DNA of 64,000 bases. Source: Rhyacichthys aspro. Its lineage: Eukaryota > Chordata > Actinopteri > Gobiiformes > Rhyacichthyidae. Below are positions 47,780 to 59,592 of this stretch, piece by piece (position 1 is the stretch's first letter; each line of letters starts with the position of its first letter). The translations under genes were made by a program, and so were the position numbers. Where the stretch lies: contig CM072154.1 of the NCBI GenBank assembly GCA_036850595.1, positions 7,633,330 to 7,697,329 of the forward strand, read 5' to 3'. The notes under the pieces were generated by a model, which was given only the letters and a program-made list of their open reading frames with translations, did not search any database and was not told the DNA's origin.

Positions 47780-48285
47780 AACTATTTCCTGTGAACAGAC
47801 TTCGGCGAAAAAGGTATTTGCAAGGCTCTGTGCTAATGTGCTTCCTGATTTGCGTGATCCACTCCTTTGTAGTGACACGGAACACAGTCGTCCAGGAACA
47901 GCCACATTGTTCTAGGCCATCGGCTCCTGGTGTGCAGCCAAGACCAGGATAAATTACGTCAGTTGCTTTTACAGCTTTAGATGGCAGAGGCCGTAAACAC
48001 AGGTGCTGTCCACACAGAGGCCGGCCTGGGCTAACCTCTGAGAGTTCAACCTGGGTGAGTGTACGTCATCAGGCAAAACACAGCTTTGATCCGTCACACA
48101 CATGGAAATGGGGATATGCAAATGGTACTGGAAAACACTTTGTCTGGGAAGCCTTTTAATAGAAGGCTTTTTAATTTACACGGAGATTCCTGGAAATTTC
48201 CATTTCCCCTGAGTCCCAGAGACACGCCCCGCCGCTCATTGATTTGTTTATCTAGAATGAGCTACTTTTTTTTTTTCATTCACTG
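47780..48285. promoter_or_regulatory. Unique block with perfect POU octamer
   Basis: ATGCAAAT at 48116-48123 lies in a unique segment followed by cctttttaatagaaggctttt-like inverted words (agcctttt near 48150 and aaggctttt near 48163). GC-richer sequence with CRE-like tacgtca words (near 47956 and 48063) lies upstream. The regulatory role is inferred. Confidence 0.35.
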
Positions 48286-48778
48286 AATTAAGATAGACAC
48301 CTTACATAAAGTGCAGCACATTTCGTAGTATAATCTATCAAATGTTCCTCTTCAGCCGAATCATGGTAAAAAAACAAAACAAAAAACAAGTTATTCCTCG
48401 TCTGTTGACTGTTAAAAAAAAGAGATTTAGCATTGTTTTAAAATGCTGAAGGAACCAACCCAATGAAACGTATCTCATTTACTTATTTTATGGGTGACTA
48501 AGACAAGTCGTTAGAGATGACCTGCTAAGACTGAGCAGCATCATGTCTCACACTGATCAAACTCAGTCTAGCTCCTAATTGCTTCATTAAAGCCATACGA
48601 CAGCTGCCATAGGGTAGAGGGTAAAATGGATCAGCCGGAGAAATGCTCAGTGTAGCTGTGATTGGTCATTTCAACCTGTCCATCAACTCATCACACTTCT
48701 TTAAAAATTCATTGGGGTTTCTCTACTGATATTGCATATGAAATTATGCTGTGTGTAGTTTTTGGTGAGCATGCAATG

Positions 48779-48855
48779 CCTCTTTTTGGAGCATTTGAGC
48801 ACCTATGGTAGCCCTGCAGGGACACGCTGTTGTTTATGAACATGCCCAGTGAAAA
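48779..48855 (+). repeat. Short dispersed repeat, copy 2 of the 38.9/48.8 kb pair
   Basis: It contains atggtagccctgcagggaca followed by cgctgttgt, matching 38891-38965 over about 75 bases. Confidence 0.65.
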
Positions 48856-48859
48856 AACA

Positions 48860-49875
48860 GCACTGATGATGAAAAAAATCTGTTTTGTTCATAACTGCTG
48901 TAATCCTTTATACAGGAATGTCTGCTCAAATAGAAATATGAGTGTGCTTCTTCTCAGAAATACAGAAATAAGATGAAAAGAAACTTCCAGTGGGTTCTGT
49001 GAAGCTTTCAAGGTCTGTTTTAAGACCTACAATAGATAGATGTGTTTTGATTAGTTTCATTTTGTTGAACTGACAAAATTCCTCACAAAGTTCCTTTAAA
49101 ACAAGACAGAATGACTAAATGGGTATATTTTTTTATATTTTCAGTACATTGACTTTTAGTCAAGGGAAATAATACATACAATAAACGTATGAATAAACAA
49201 CTGATGTTTGGGTCCTAGTATGAGGTAAATACAACATCAGATGATCAACATGTCACTTATTTCAAGGTGTAATCATTTTTGAGAGCAAAAAAAACCAAAA
49301 ACCAAAACATTTAAAAAATCCCATGTATCCCTCAGATTTGATATTGTTAGATCTGTGATTAACAGGAATGATTTGAAATAGTGTCTTCTTCTACGACTTT
49401 ATCGTTCTTTGATACCATTGTGGAGGAACTTTTCTTTACAACATTGTTTTTATTTTGGCCACCTGGTTTCCTAAGGTCCTAAAATAGAACTTCAATTGGA
49501 TTAAGGCCTTGACTTTGACAGATAATATGAAAATCTTCATCCTTGCTGCCATAGATTTGATGATCATCACACTTCAGTCACATACACTAGACACTGAATA
49601 GTTTGCATGATGATCAAATGTCGCCATAAACCCCCTTCAAACTTTAAGCTCTCAACCAACCGTGGAATCATGTAAGAGTGGAAATAAGGTGAAAATAAGT
49701 GATTCAGTTTATTTTCAAAGAAATGTTGCTAAATCTGGAAGTACGGCCTTGATTGGTTCAAACTTCATTGAAGAACGCCATTTACAGGAATTGTGGCATT
49801 CACACTTTTCAAACTTTGCTGAATGGATCAAAAATTGTGAATAAACTCCAAGTTAAATGGACGGAAAGCATTCAT
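48860..49875. other. Intergenic DNA with a possible transposon remnant
   Basis: At about 49485-49520, cttcaattggattaaggcc and ttgactttgacag resemble a word pair common in fish DNA transposons. Otherwise nothing is recognised. Confidence 0.35.
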
Positions 49876-49879
49876 TACT

Positions 49880-50450
49880 TGTTGAATGAGTCTCTGAATC
49901 AAGGCCGGCGCTCTCAACGGCTCCATTGATTGAGCAGGATAGTTCTATTTGTGCTCAGTGTTTGACCTTGTAAGAGAAGAATACGAGCGTTATTTCTGCA
50001 GAGACTAATGGTACATGCAGTGCTGCAGTTTCCATAGGCCATTTTCACTAAGATCCAGTAAGGAGCACTTGTAATACACACCCTGAAACTCAGCAGATCC
50101 TTTGAGTCCGATTCAGGGCTGTACGTGGAAGTGGAACTGCTTATGAGGTAACTATTCCACCGCTAAAAGACTTGACTCTAAAACAGGAAAATGGGTTTCA
50201 TTGTGGCTGGTAAAACCTTTTAGATGTTGTGGCCACCAGCAACAAAAGCGCTTTAGTGACTGCTGTGACTCAAGGATTGGCAGATTTTGTGAACATGGTT
50301 GTAGGCTCTGGGCCATTCTGGGTATTTACAGAACAAACACATACAAACGTTCACCAGCCTCTGCCACAAGCCATTTCCTGCTCGTGTTTGTGCTAATGTG
50401 GATCATACTCTGCAGAAGACAGTGCTGTGCAAACTGTAAAATCAGCTCAT
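49880..50450. promoter_or_regulatory. Unique block, candidate conserved non-coding element
   Basis: Mixed composition without recognised repeats, including ctccattgattgagcagg near 49920 and a CpG-containing agaatacgagcgttatttc. The frame 50201-50452 has no domain. Confidence 0.25.
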
Positions 50451-50635
50451 GAGGAAATTCAGCTGATTCCCAGATATAAAGACTTGGATTAGATGGTAAC
50501 AAAGAATTGAATAGTGGTAAAAAGTCCATTTTTGATTCAAAAACTCTATTGCCTGGCCAGTCATGCCCATTTACTTCTGTGATCTCTTGCCGTCATAACA
50601 TGTACATACAGAAAAAATCTAAATCTTATCAGACC

Positions 50636-50680
50636 AGTTGTTTGGGTGGTGGACGGGACACCTAACACCTAGGACTTTCC
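50636..50680 (-). repeat. 40-bp repeat family R40, copy 2
   Basis: The words tttgggtggtggacgggaca and cctaggactttcc match copies 1, 3 and 4. Same orientation as copy 1. Confidence 0.6.
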
Positions 50681-51223
50681 TGCTGGATCTGTCTTCCTAA
50701 ATATTTTTGATATCCCTGACACCTACAATAATGTTTCAGCATCAGGTGTGACAAATTATTTTTATAGAAAAGAAAAAAAAAAGGGTTGCCTGGCCAGGTT
50801 ACACCGGCCTTACATAGTACCTCAAATGTGAATGATGATCAATTGAGGCAGAAATGTTCATATATAAAGTTTGTCCTTTAATTGATAAAAAAATAATTTG
50901 ATATAAGAGACTACTCACTCAAGTTGCATTTGCGTTATTGCAATTTTCCCTTTAAAAACCACACACTGCTGCTGCCCTCAATGTGGTTTTCACCTCTTCG
51001 TAGGTGTTTCTTTCGAACTGGTGCTTCTATCAATGTGGTCAGATGTTGTAATTTCCTTGTATTGCAGAGTATTTAGCATTGTACAAAAGAAAATAGTCAG
51101 TCTACAGAGTGGAATTGCACAATTCATCTCTTTGCTGTGGTGATGAGAGAGAACAACAGAAAATGATAAACATTATTCTACGTCTCAGTTAATACCACAA
51201 ATATCGAGGAAGCTAAACCCAGC

Positions 51224-51259
51224 TAAGTCCTACTTTTTATGTCCCATCCACTACCCATG
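51224..51259 (+). repeat. 40-bp repeat family R40, copy 3
   Basis: The words aagtcctactttttatgtcc and catccactaccca match copy 4 closely and copies 1 and 2 on the opposite strand. Confidence 0.6.
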
Positions 51260-51299
51260 CCTTCCTCCTTCCATGCCTAGCTGGGTTCCACATAACTGC

Positions 51300-51995
51300 A
51301 AATGGTCACTCAGTTGCAGTCTTTCCACCCACTTTTTTTGCAAATAATATACTTTTATATAGACAATGATCATATTTGAAAAGAATATTTTTAACAGTTT
51401 TACAAAACAGCATTTATATTAAGGTCTATAAAAATAAATGAATTACAGACAAACACATAGAAAGTAATGGACACTGAAGTCCACCTTTTAGCTCACTCAT
51501 CAGTCAGAGGCATTTCTAAAGACTCTAGGGGCAGGAGGCAGCAGTGGGCTCCCCCATACACTTAACTAGGGGCACAAAAAAGAATAGCAACTCATTTAAT
51601 TTAAATATCCAGTGGGCATGTAAAATAATGAAATAGTCACCGACCTCTTTTTTAAATTTCTTATTGTTTTAGTTACAGAAAATGAAAAGTCCAAGAATAA
51701 TGATATAGTATTTCAACATTTAGTAGAGCAGATATTTTTTTAGGCTTGTATTTTCCTTGAGTGTAAATTTGCCAGCACTTTTCAAATGGCATTTTTTCAT
51801 TGCCATAATAATAAATGGTTTAATGCGTTATAATAATTGACAACCATACAAACAAATATTATATTTCAAGGGTATGTCATTGTTGAAACGCAAAACACTG
51901 TGGCAATAAAAAAAAAATCAAATCAAATGTAATCAGCCGTCTTCGTGGTGCCCCCTTTCAGCTTGGGGCCAATGGTGAATGAATGGTTTGTCTCC
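51300..51995. other. AT-rich intergenic DNA
   Basis: 51525-51575 (ctctaggggcaggaggcag, gggctcccccat) may be an old repeat fragment. Otherwise AT-rich and featureless. Confidence 0.4.
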
Positions 51996-51999
51996 CTCA

Positions 52000-52625
52000 A
52001 TGTAACGTGTGAGCAAACTGAGCTTTTACGTGTACACTCAAAAGAAAGCAACGAGAATCCTGTACGGCCACACCTGACAAGACTAGAAAACATCACGGCT
52101 GAACGAGCGAAGACTTGAAGCAGTAAAGATGAATCATCGATGAAGAAAGTCCAGCGCTGCCCATCATCAGTAGTTCTTGATAAGGTCCACATTCTCATTT
52201 CACTCTCTTTGCATCTCCTTTGCCTGTTAAAAGATTCAAAGCCAATCTGCTCGCGGCATCAACTTGTCTGTTTAATGTTTTCCATAGAGACCCAATCAAA
52301 GTGCTGCTACTTAAACGCAAGGAAAATTCATCATCTAATCCTCGTGCATGAATGTGACCTGATCGCATCTGCAGTCCTCCGAGATCAAAGGTTGATCCTT
52401 CCATGAATAAAACATGGCCGGACATGCGGTGCGTCAGGCTCTGTTCATGTATGTAAGCAAAGAGGCACTCCCTCTGCAGCACTTGACTTCAGTGTGTACA
52501 GTTAAAGACCCCCTGCTGTTGTGTTATGATGCGGTAAATAGTCTGATAATCTGCTGTAAACAGGGCAGGAGGAGTCATTGGAGTCATTCTGCGTGCTTCG
52601 TTCCTAGGCCTGGATGATATGCTAC
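52000..52625. promoter_or_regulatory. Unique block with TCF/LEF-type sites
   Basis: ATCAAAG occurs at 52295-52301 and 52384-52390. The second is inside the perfect inverted repeat GATCAAaggTTGATC (52383-52397). Nearby are tctaatcctcg (homeodomain) and tctttgcat. Overlapping frames on both strands (52140-52482) show no domain. A Wnt-responsive enhancer is a possible reading, by inference. Confidence 0.33.
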
Positions 52626-53576
52626 CATTCTTCAAATGACAAGCTGATTAAAAATCCACAGCTGGACCTTGTGCCTATGACTCCAGAGATGGTATGGGCC
52701 GACTGATAATCATCAACATAATTAACTCAGGGGTAGTGGCATGCATCTGATACGCAAGGTGCATGCACTTCTGTGTTTGTGGCTATTTATGAAATGAAAT
52801 GTTACCTAACCCTGAGCCCTTACACAACACAACAGTATTTACTGTTAGGGAATCAAGGTTGTCACACTTGTTAGGATCAGTTGATACATTTTTTTGTGAG
52901 TTGATTAGAATTGAGAATGTTTTTAGTGCCATTTATGAAACCTTTACCTGTGTTAAGGTATTTGTCTTAGGCCTGACCCCATAGAGTTGGACGACCAGAT
53001 TTTGCTTTGGGTTTTAATGCCTAACCAGTTCAAGAAGTGTTAGCTATCTGTTTAAGCCTTTGTCATTTATGTTCCTTTGTCGGGCTAAGTAGTGTAGAGT
53101 TAAATAGTTCATTGTAAGTCACCCATGTTCACTTGTCTGGTTAAGTTTAGATTAGTAGGTTAAATAGCTGGTCAGCCATCCTACTCCATCCATCAAGTCT
53201 TTTCGGCTTTCGTTACGCTTAGACAAAAATAATTCCTGCTTATGGCTAATGAAAGATAACAGGTGAATGTGTGATATAAGAAAATGTTTGCAAAGTGCAA
53301 GACTGACTTAAACCAAGCATGCATTCAAAACCTCATCACGCTAGAATTATCTAAACATAACTACCTTCTTCTTCTTCCTCTAAACTGAACCGCCTCGGAG
53401 GTCCAAATGTACTCATACAAATACCCGTGAGCAATGGTGGGTCCAGTCCTAGGCTGTAAGGCCCCTCCACAACCCAAACCTAACTCCTGCTAGATCACCA
53501 GACCAGACAAACACAACTAAATATGCATTCTCATGTGAGGGATTACAAGAAGCATTCGTGTTGCAAACTCTGGTGG

Positions 53577-53619
53577 CAAAATCCTGGGTTTCATGTCCCA
53601 TCCACCACCCCAACTGTCC
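53577..53619 (+). repeat. 40-bp repeat family R40, copy 4
   Basis: The words aaatcctgggtttcatgtcc and catccaccaccccaactg give the fullest version of the family. Confidence 0.65.
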
Positions 53620-53879
53620 TCTTTTTGACAATGGCAATGAATGACAAGTAAGTGCTTCACTAAATTGTTAAGTTTTATGTCTTCGGGTAGGATTTAACAT
53701 GGTTTGGTCAATAAAAAGTCAGTGCAGATCGACTTAAGTGACATTTATGCTTTAAAACAAGAATAGGAAGGAATAGAGTCTGGATGGTTTTGGAAAAAGT
53801 TGAGTTTGAGGTAGGATGCATTGTCATTTGAATACATTCTTTACATAGCCATCAAGCTAACTGCATTAACTGATATTAT

Positions 53880-54130
53880 ATAATAGAAATTTATAATTCA
53901 ATTACTGAAAAAAATGACATTTGTTGCCAGCCATCGTCATCTTTGAGGCTGCCACATTACGACTAAAATTGCAGAAGACTCGACGGCAGAGCTTTGTGCA
54001 CTTTACAAAATTGAACAAGTATAAAAGCCGGTTAATGGATTTGTTTAATTCAAGCCATATTTGTGCAGATAGACGCATAAACAAGGAGGAGAGAAGGTCA
54101 ATCTTTAAGGCTGAATTTAACTGAGGTAAA
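53880..54130. promoter_or_regulatory. Unique block, candidate conserved non-coding element
   Basis: The block contains gccggttaatggatttgttt and aagccatatttgtgcagat and no recognised repeat. The 67-codon frame at 53921-54124 is basic and lacks a known domain. Confidence 0.25.
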
Positions 54131-54299
54131 ACATGCAGGGAGGCTAGAACCCAACATGAAGAATAACAGGAAATGTCAAAAACATATCTGACAAACATAT
54201 ACTCACATTATTCCACCAGCTCAAGGATTCCAAAACACTCTTGCCCGTATTTATATTAGCGCTATCTTGCATACTTTTACAAACGTGAGCTTAATTTTT

Positions 54300-54545
54300 A
54301 CTCACTTATATTTACACTGTACACAAAGTGAATTTTCCTTTGCCCTCCAGTTACTCGTGCTCTTTGCAAACATAGGCCGAGACCACCACGGGGGACGATA
54401 ATGTAAAACAGGGCAAATAAGAAGAGCGAAAACCCATGCCGACATGTACAGTATGTAAATCCGTTTACACGCGGCAGGGTTAACCGCCTCGAGCATCACC
54501 TGCAGAACCAACACGAGGACTTGATCTTTTCTCACTACACTCCTC
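54300..54545. promoter_or_regulatory. Unique block with a FOX-like inverted repeat
   Basis: TGTAAAtccgTTTACA at 54454-54469 is a perfect inverted repeat of forkhead-like half sites in a CpG-containing unique segment. Confidence 0.3.
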
Positions 54546-54848
54546 TACACAGAGTCTTTCACCAGGGTATAAAACAAGTGGGGGAATACATTATGCTATA
54601 TCTTACCTTAAGGCTTCTTCGCAAGACGCCAGCCTACACACACGCATTTACTATGAGTACATTTTTAATCAAGCAGACGGGTTAAAACAAAAGTCTATTC
54701 AGTGCTTCGTCTTAAATTAAGGCCGGTCTTTCTTAATAATAGACAAACCGGTCCTCTTTAAGCCTCAGATAATGCTTTCAAACACATCACAATAGTTTCG
54801 GAAAGATGTTCACAATGGACAATAAACAAAGTGTGTGTGTGTGTGCAT

Positions 54849-54935
54849 ATTTGTAACAGGAATCATCTGCAAAAAAAACAAAACCTTAAGATGTCATCAA
54901 GGCTTTATTATAAAGGATTTTAATAGATGAGAATG
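54849..54935 (+). repeat. Dispersed repeat, copy 2 of the 46.6/54.8 kb pair
   Basis: It matches 46635-46715 through tgtaacaggaatcatctg, ccttaagatgtcatcaagg and gattttaatagatgag. A (GT)n microsatellite lies just upstream at about 54830-54846. Confidence 0.75.
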
Positions 54936-54939
54936 TTCA

Positions 54940-56090
54940 GCAAACGCTTATGTAGGAGGGTCCCTAAATTCACTATCATTGGCTTATAAGCATTGAATTA
55001 ATTGCTGCTAAAAATGCAGAGTGGATTTTGCACATATGTGATTATACACTGATGTGGGATTGCATTGGTCCCACACTGAACTCAGAGCTAAAGGTTTAAG
55101 CTAAGCCATAAGCATCGGTTTGGTTGCCACGGTGAATGGTGGTGATGTTGTTTGGGGATGAGGGGTGTAGTTAGCACAGGGTTAATGCAGCTTTAAGTGA
55201 AGTAAGTACGATTTAAGTCAATTTTTTTGTCAGCCTTTTTACTTCAAATACTATATGAGTAACTTAAAGTCAGAAACTCAAACATGTTTCATCATTGTTG
55301 TCCGTTGCTTCTTTTGTGCTTCTTCTTCCTCCTGTTTTGGTGAGTTTTTGTGTACCATTGATGCTTCATGTGTAACAAAGCCAAAAAACAAGCCCCTATT
55401 GAGTCACATGCTGGCTTCTGTGAAATAGTGAAATAGACAATGTGAAATTACAACCGAAAACATGTCTAAATTACAAATAAAAAAACAAACAAAAAAAATA
55501 GGATTATCCCTCCACAAAAAGTGAGCCTGAAAGAGGTTACTTTTTGATCCCTCCTTGTCTGTGACCTTATGACCTTACACCTACACTGTAATTATTGAGC
55601 TAAAAAAGTATCCGGACACCAATACGCAGCAATAAGTCAAACCCAGTTTACACATTTTAACAGTCTTTAATAAAAGAAGGAAGTAGTTTCAACTGTTCGA
55701 TTTCCAATTTCTCAGTGGAGGGCTGAGGGCAAGTCACCTAGCAGCACTTTAAGAAGTTTGAGGCAATGGTTTTAATTATGGAATTCTGGCAGTGCTTTCA
55801 GTTTTAGCTGTGTTTAGCATTAGCCATACAGCCCTTAGCATTATTGTATTGTGTAAGCCTTGGATGTTGAGATTGTTGAGGGCCCCCTTCACATCACTTA
55901 ACCTCAGCTGATCAGGGAGCTTGTTTCCATGCCTTATAGCCGCCGCTAACAGCACAGTCGAATGTTGTTGATACACTCGGGCACATGGCGTTAACTGATC
56001 TAACCTTGTAACACACATACAGCCGTGTAGATGTGGAAACTCAGCTGTGTGAGTGTTCATTTGGCAGAAGAATCCGCTTGAACCAAAGCA
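54940..56090. other. Intergenic DNA with possible transposon remnants
   Basis: aaaaaagtatccggacacca near 55603 resembles a common fish DNA-transposon word. 55776-56060 on the minus strand is open, and its Leu-rich segment weakly recalls LINE reverse transcriptase C-termini, but the match is not convincing. Confidence 0.3.
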
Positions 56091-56490
56091 AATGTGGGGA
56101 ATTAGCCTCGAGGCAAACCTTTGCTTGGAGCACGCTGGGAGCCGGAGCTGTGTCTTCCGTCTTCAACGGGAAGCACACATGAAAACACTAATACATGGTG
56201 GGTTTTCAGTGAGAGAATAAGGTTAGAGGTGATGTGGTGGATGCTCTTACAAACGAGTGGGCTGCGTGGGCGTGAATGGAGAGTGAGGCGATAAAAATGC
56301 AGAGGTAGAAAGAGAAGGGATCAGAAAGCACGGCTCGCACAGAGGATTGCATGATTTACCCCCAGCGGGCGCCCAGTGCTGTGTGAGTGTGTGTTCTTTT
56401 TGAGTGTGTCAGCTCAACAGGGGCACCACCACCTGCCAACGCTGACCACTGTCATGCAACAGCCATGTGTGACTTACTGTAATCTGCTCA
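56091..56490. promoter_or_regulatory. GC-richer unique block
   Basis: Unique sequence with cgctgggagccggagctgtg and E-box-like words. No repeat or gene is recognised. Confidence 0.22.
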
Positions 56491-57179
56491 GTGAAATCTG
56501 ACATGCGCTCAAATATTTTTTTCAATTCAAGGTGGTTTTATGGGAACATCCTCATGTTACTGTTGCATGTGATACTTGTCCAAATGGTAGTGTTCCGCAA
56601 GCCATTTTCAAGCCATCGCAACCTACACATTTTCATTGTTATTTGATGCTTTGATGCAAATAATGACAAAGAATATATATTTCATCTGTTATTTATTTAA
56701 AAACCAGTGTGATTATAGGTGTCACTTGATTTCTTGTTTTTTGTTTATCTTTTTAACATTGCTGTAAAGGATAAGAAGTTTGACAATAAAAAAAAAATTG
56801 ACTTTGGGTAATTATTCTCTATTTTTTTTTTTTTTTTTTATATAAATGGTGAGGTTTTATATTTTCTTTTAAATGAGGATAGAATAAACTGGTAAAACAT
56901 AATAATGCACACAGCTTGAAATAATGTGTCCATTCTAATGTCATAAATACATATGTACATACTGTAAGGTTTATGCATATACAGATGATTTTGACTGTGA
57001 GTTGTCTTTTGCAGTTCTTACTCCTTTCATACCAAATATCTAGAATTGGGGATGTTTTTGAGAAGTAACTATTCAAATAACAACAACACAACAACTGTCA
57101 TCTCAATAATGTTCCTCAAAAATGTTCTCAATGTGGTCGTAAAAACTTCTGTTACAACACATCAATGTATAAATTGTTG

Positions 57180-57640
57180 AAGGTTTCTGAAATTCTGAAA
57201 GCACTTGAAAAGTTAAACCTATACTTTGTTGGATAAAGTCCAATATAAACCGTCCAAATTCAGTGATAATCAATTTAAGTACATTTGACCAAAGCATGAT
57301 ATAAACACTCAATCTATTCAAACCCATTTATCACTGAAGTTAAAACACTTAAAACCCATCCAAATGCAGTTGTGAATAGTCTTTGATAATTTAAAACAGT
57401 TTCAAGACCATTTAAAACCTTTTTTAGGTTTGAGTTCAACCGCTCAAAATCCATCACAGAATAAGCAACCTAAAACTATTTAAAAGATGTTTAAGTTGTT
57501 AAATATTTTTGAAACACTGAAAACACTTGAAAAGTAAAACCGTATTTAGAACACTGTTGGATAAACCACCTAAAACCAGTCCAAAAAAGTATTTTAAATG
57601 TCAGAGTGAACCCATTTAAATCCACTTCTAACCAACTTGT
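57180..57640. repeat. Degenerate repeat related to the 34.5 kb 21-bp units
   Basis: The words aagcacttgaaaagttaaacc and tgttggataaa recur about 330 bases later (aacacttgaaaagtaaaacc, tgttggataaac). Throughout, short units such as taaaacccatccaaatgcag and cagtccaaa match the 34538-34735 family in the opposite orientation. Confidence 0.6.
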
Positions 57641-57699
57641 TAAAAAGCCTTTTAACTGTAATAGACACATTTTAATTAAGCCAATTTTTCTTCAAAGTC

Positions 57700-58440
57700 T
57701 CACTTGGGCCCATCAATTCAATTCATTCCAAACTATTGCATTTCCATCCCATTGTATGCATTTCTGGTGTGATCGAGCTGTGCGTTTGATTCATGCCCGC
57801 TGATATTTTATCGTACTGTTGGCACTACGGCAGAGCTGTCAAGATAAAAATGAACCCGGCTGCTCATCCATCACGGCCAATGACACACAAGTATCTGCTC
57901 TGTTTGCTGACAATGGGCCATTTTTCACAACGGCACACTTCATTTTGTCGAAACCCTCCCGAATGTCATTTTTCAACATTTTCCATTTTCCCCCAAAAAG
58001 CAATCTTTCTAATGCATCATCGACTCTAAACTGACATGCCTCTTATGCGCGCATACGTAAGAGGCACCGCTAGTTTTACTTGGAGCGTGGCTGTCATTAA
58101 GAAGATTGCTCTGTTTAATACCACGTTCAAAAAAGAATGATGACCTTCAGATGTTTGCGTCTTAAACGGGAGCGGATCCCTTCACTTTTAATGTGATTGG
58201 ATTGGAATTGTGAATAAGCTGACATCTCCAATCAACAAAACACTCGGAATGGATGGCGCCGCGGACAGTTCTTTTCGATTTCTTTTCAGTCAGCGTTTTT
58301 TCTTTTTTCTTTTACGGATCGTTTCCGAGTAGCGCCCCGGTCGGCTCTTGTCTTTTTCTGCGAGCGGAATCTTGCAAGAGTCGTCAGATTGATACAAACG
58401 CCGTTGAAGGAGAATGATGAAGGCTCCGCGGCGGGGGGTG
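57700..58440. promoter_or_regulatory. Unique CpG-containing block, candidate conserved non-coding elements
   Basis: About 740 bases without recognised repeats, with many TAAT and ATTG cores and scattered CpGs. It includes the perfect foldback TGCCTCTTA (58037-58045) with TAAGAGGCA (58058-58066) around a 12-base loop. Frames are short and in different phases. Confidence 0.33.
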
Positions 58441-58447
58441 GGGAGAG

Positions 58448-58687
58448 AAAAAAAAAGAAGAAGAAGAAGAAGTGGTTGAGAGAAAGAATGGGAGAAAGGA
58501 AAGAAAGTGATGATTGGGGGGATGGAGAGATGAGCAAGTGGAGAAGGTATGTCTAAGGGGGAAATGGGGAGGGTTGTGGTGTAATGTGGTTAATGCGCTT
58601 GGACATGTGTGTACGATGGGGGGATGGGCGGTGGGTAACTGCAGGGGCTGGGCCGAACAGTGTGGAGGGGGGGGGGGGGGGGGGGGT
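58448..58687. repeat. Purine-rich low-complexity tract with G20 run
   Basis: A (GAA)n microsatellite at about 58456-58471 is followed by purine-biased sequence ending in an uninterrupted run of 20 G at 58667-58686. Such a run can form G-quadruplexes and is also prone to sequencing error. Confidence 0.85.
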
Positions 58688-58699
58688 GCTCAGTGGGTG

Positions 58700-59110
58700 A
58701 TGGATAAATGAGCAAGGAGGCGTTATTGATGCTAATTAATAGAAGAAGAAAGCGATTCATTGCCAGTCGGTCTCCATTTAGTCCGGCGCTGGACGTGGAC
58801 GTGTCAGCACGCTTCGCCTCGGTTCTGTCACACGGAAGAGTGGGCACACAGACTTTTTTTTTTTCATTTCGAACTGGCAAAACATGACACGAGAATTTCG
58901 CTCGTTCTTTCAGTGAATTCGACTCATTCCGTTGGATGTTTTCGTGCCTTCACCGAAAGCGCTTGGTGTAACTGCGCGGTTTTGCCGTCCGCTAGTTGCT
59001 TTTGACATCCTCCAAACTTCTTGATACACGTTCAAGGGCGATCGTTCACTTGTAATAAGCAACTATGTGAAATGTGTCGGAGCGCGTAAGCATCAGTTCC
59101 ACAGAGTATG
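58700..59110. promoter_or_regulatory. Unique CpG-containing block
   Basis: Contains tgatgctaattaatag, ggacgtggacgtgtcagcac and many CpGs and has no recognised repeat. The enhancer reading is inferred. Confidence 0.27.
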
Positions 59111-59592
59111 CAGTATATCGGCTCGCGGTTCCACATTGACACTGATGTCCATAATCAATTAACACACTACCAGAGGCCAGTTTCTCGAGAAGATTTATCC
59201 TTAAAGGTACTTATCTGTCTTAGAAAATAGGAAAGATAGTCATTGACGATACTGATGGTCAATTCAGTGCACAAAAAACAAAAAGTCAAACAAAATTGAA
59301 TATATCAGTCTATACTGTGTTTAACAGTTTTTGCATTTGTCTGTCTTTGTTTAATGACATTTAAAGCTCCATAGAACCCAGTGAAAGTTTCATTACGTTC
59401 TGTTGCGGTTCCTACAGGTGCCCAGAAAGGACAAACTGAGCACTGCTGCAGGAGAAGCGCACTTGTGTTTCTATTTGACATTACACATTAATATTATTGC
59501 TAAAGGTTTAAAGGAATTCTGAACTAAACTGATTTTGTTTGAAATCAGACCTTTTTTTCCACTGGGTTTGTCCCTACAGGCACCATTGCTGC

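Noticed and set aside
55776..56060. LINE reverse transcriptase C-terminus on the minus strand
   Set aside because: The resemblance is limited to a short Leu-rich segment and no catalytic motif or upstream domain is visible.
58514..58711. Gly/Trp-rich plus-strand frame
   Set aside because: It is produced by purine-rich low-complexity DNA and the G20 run.
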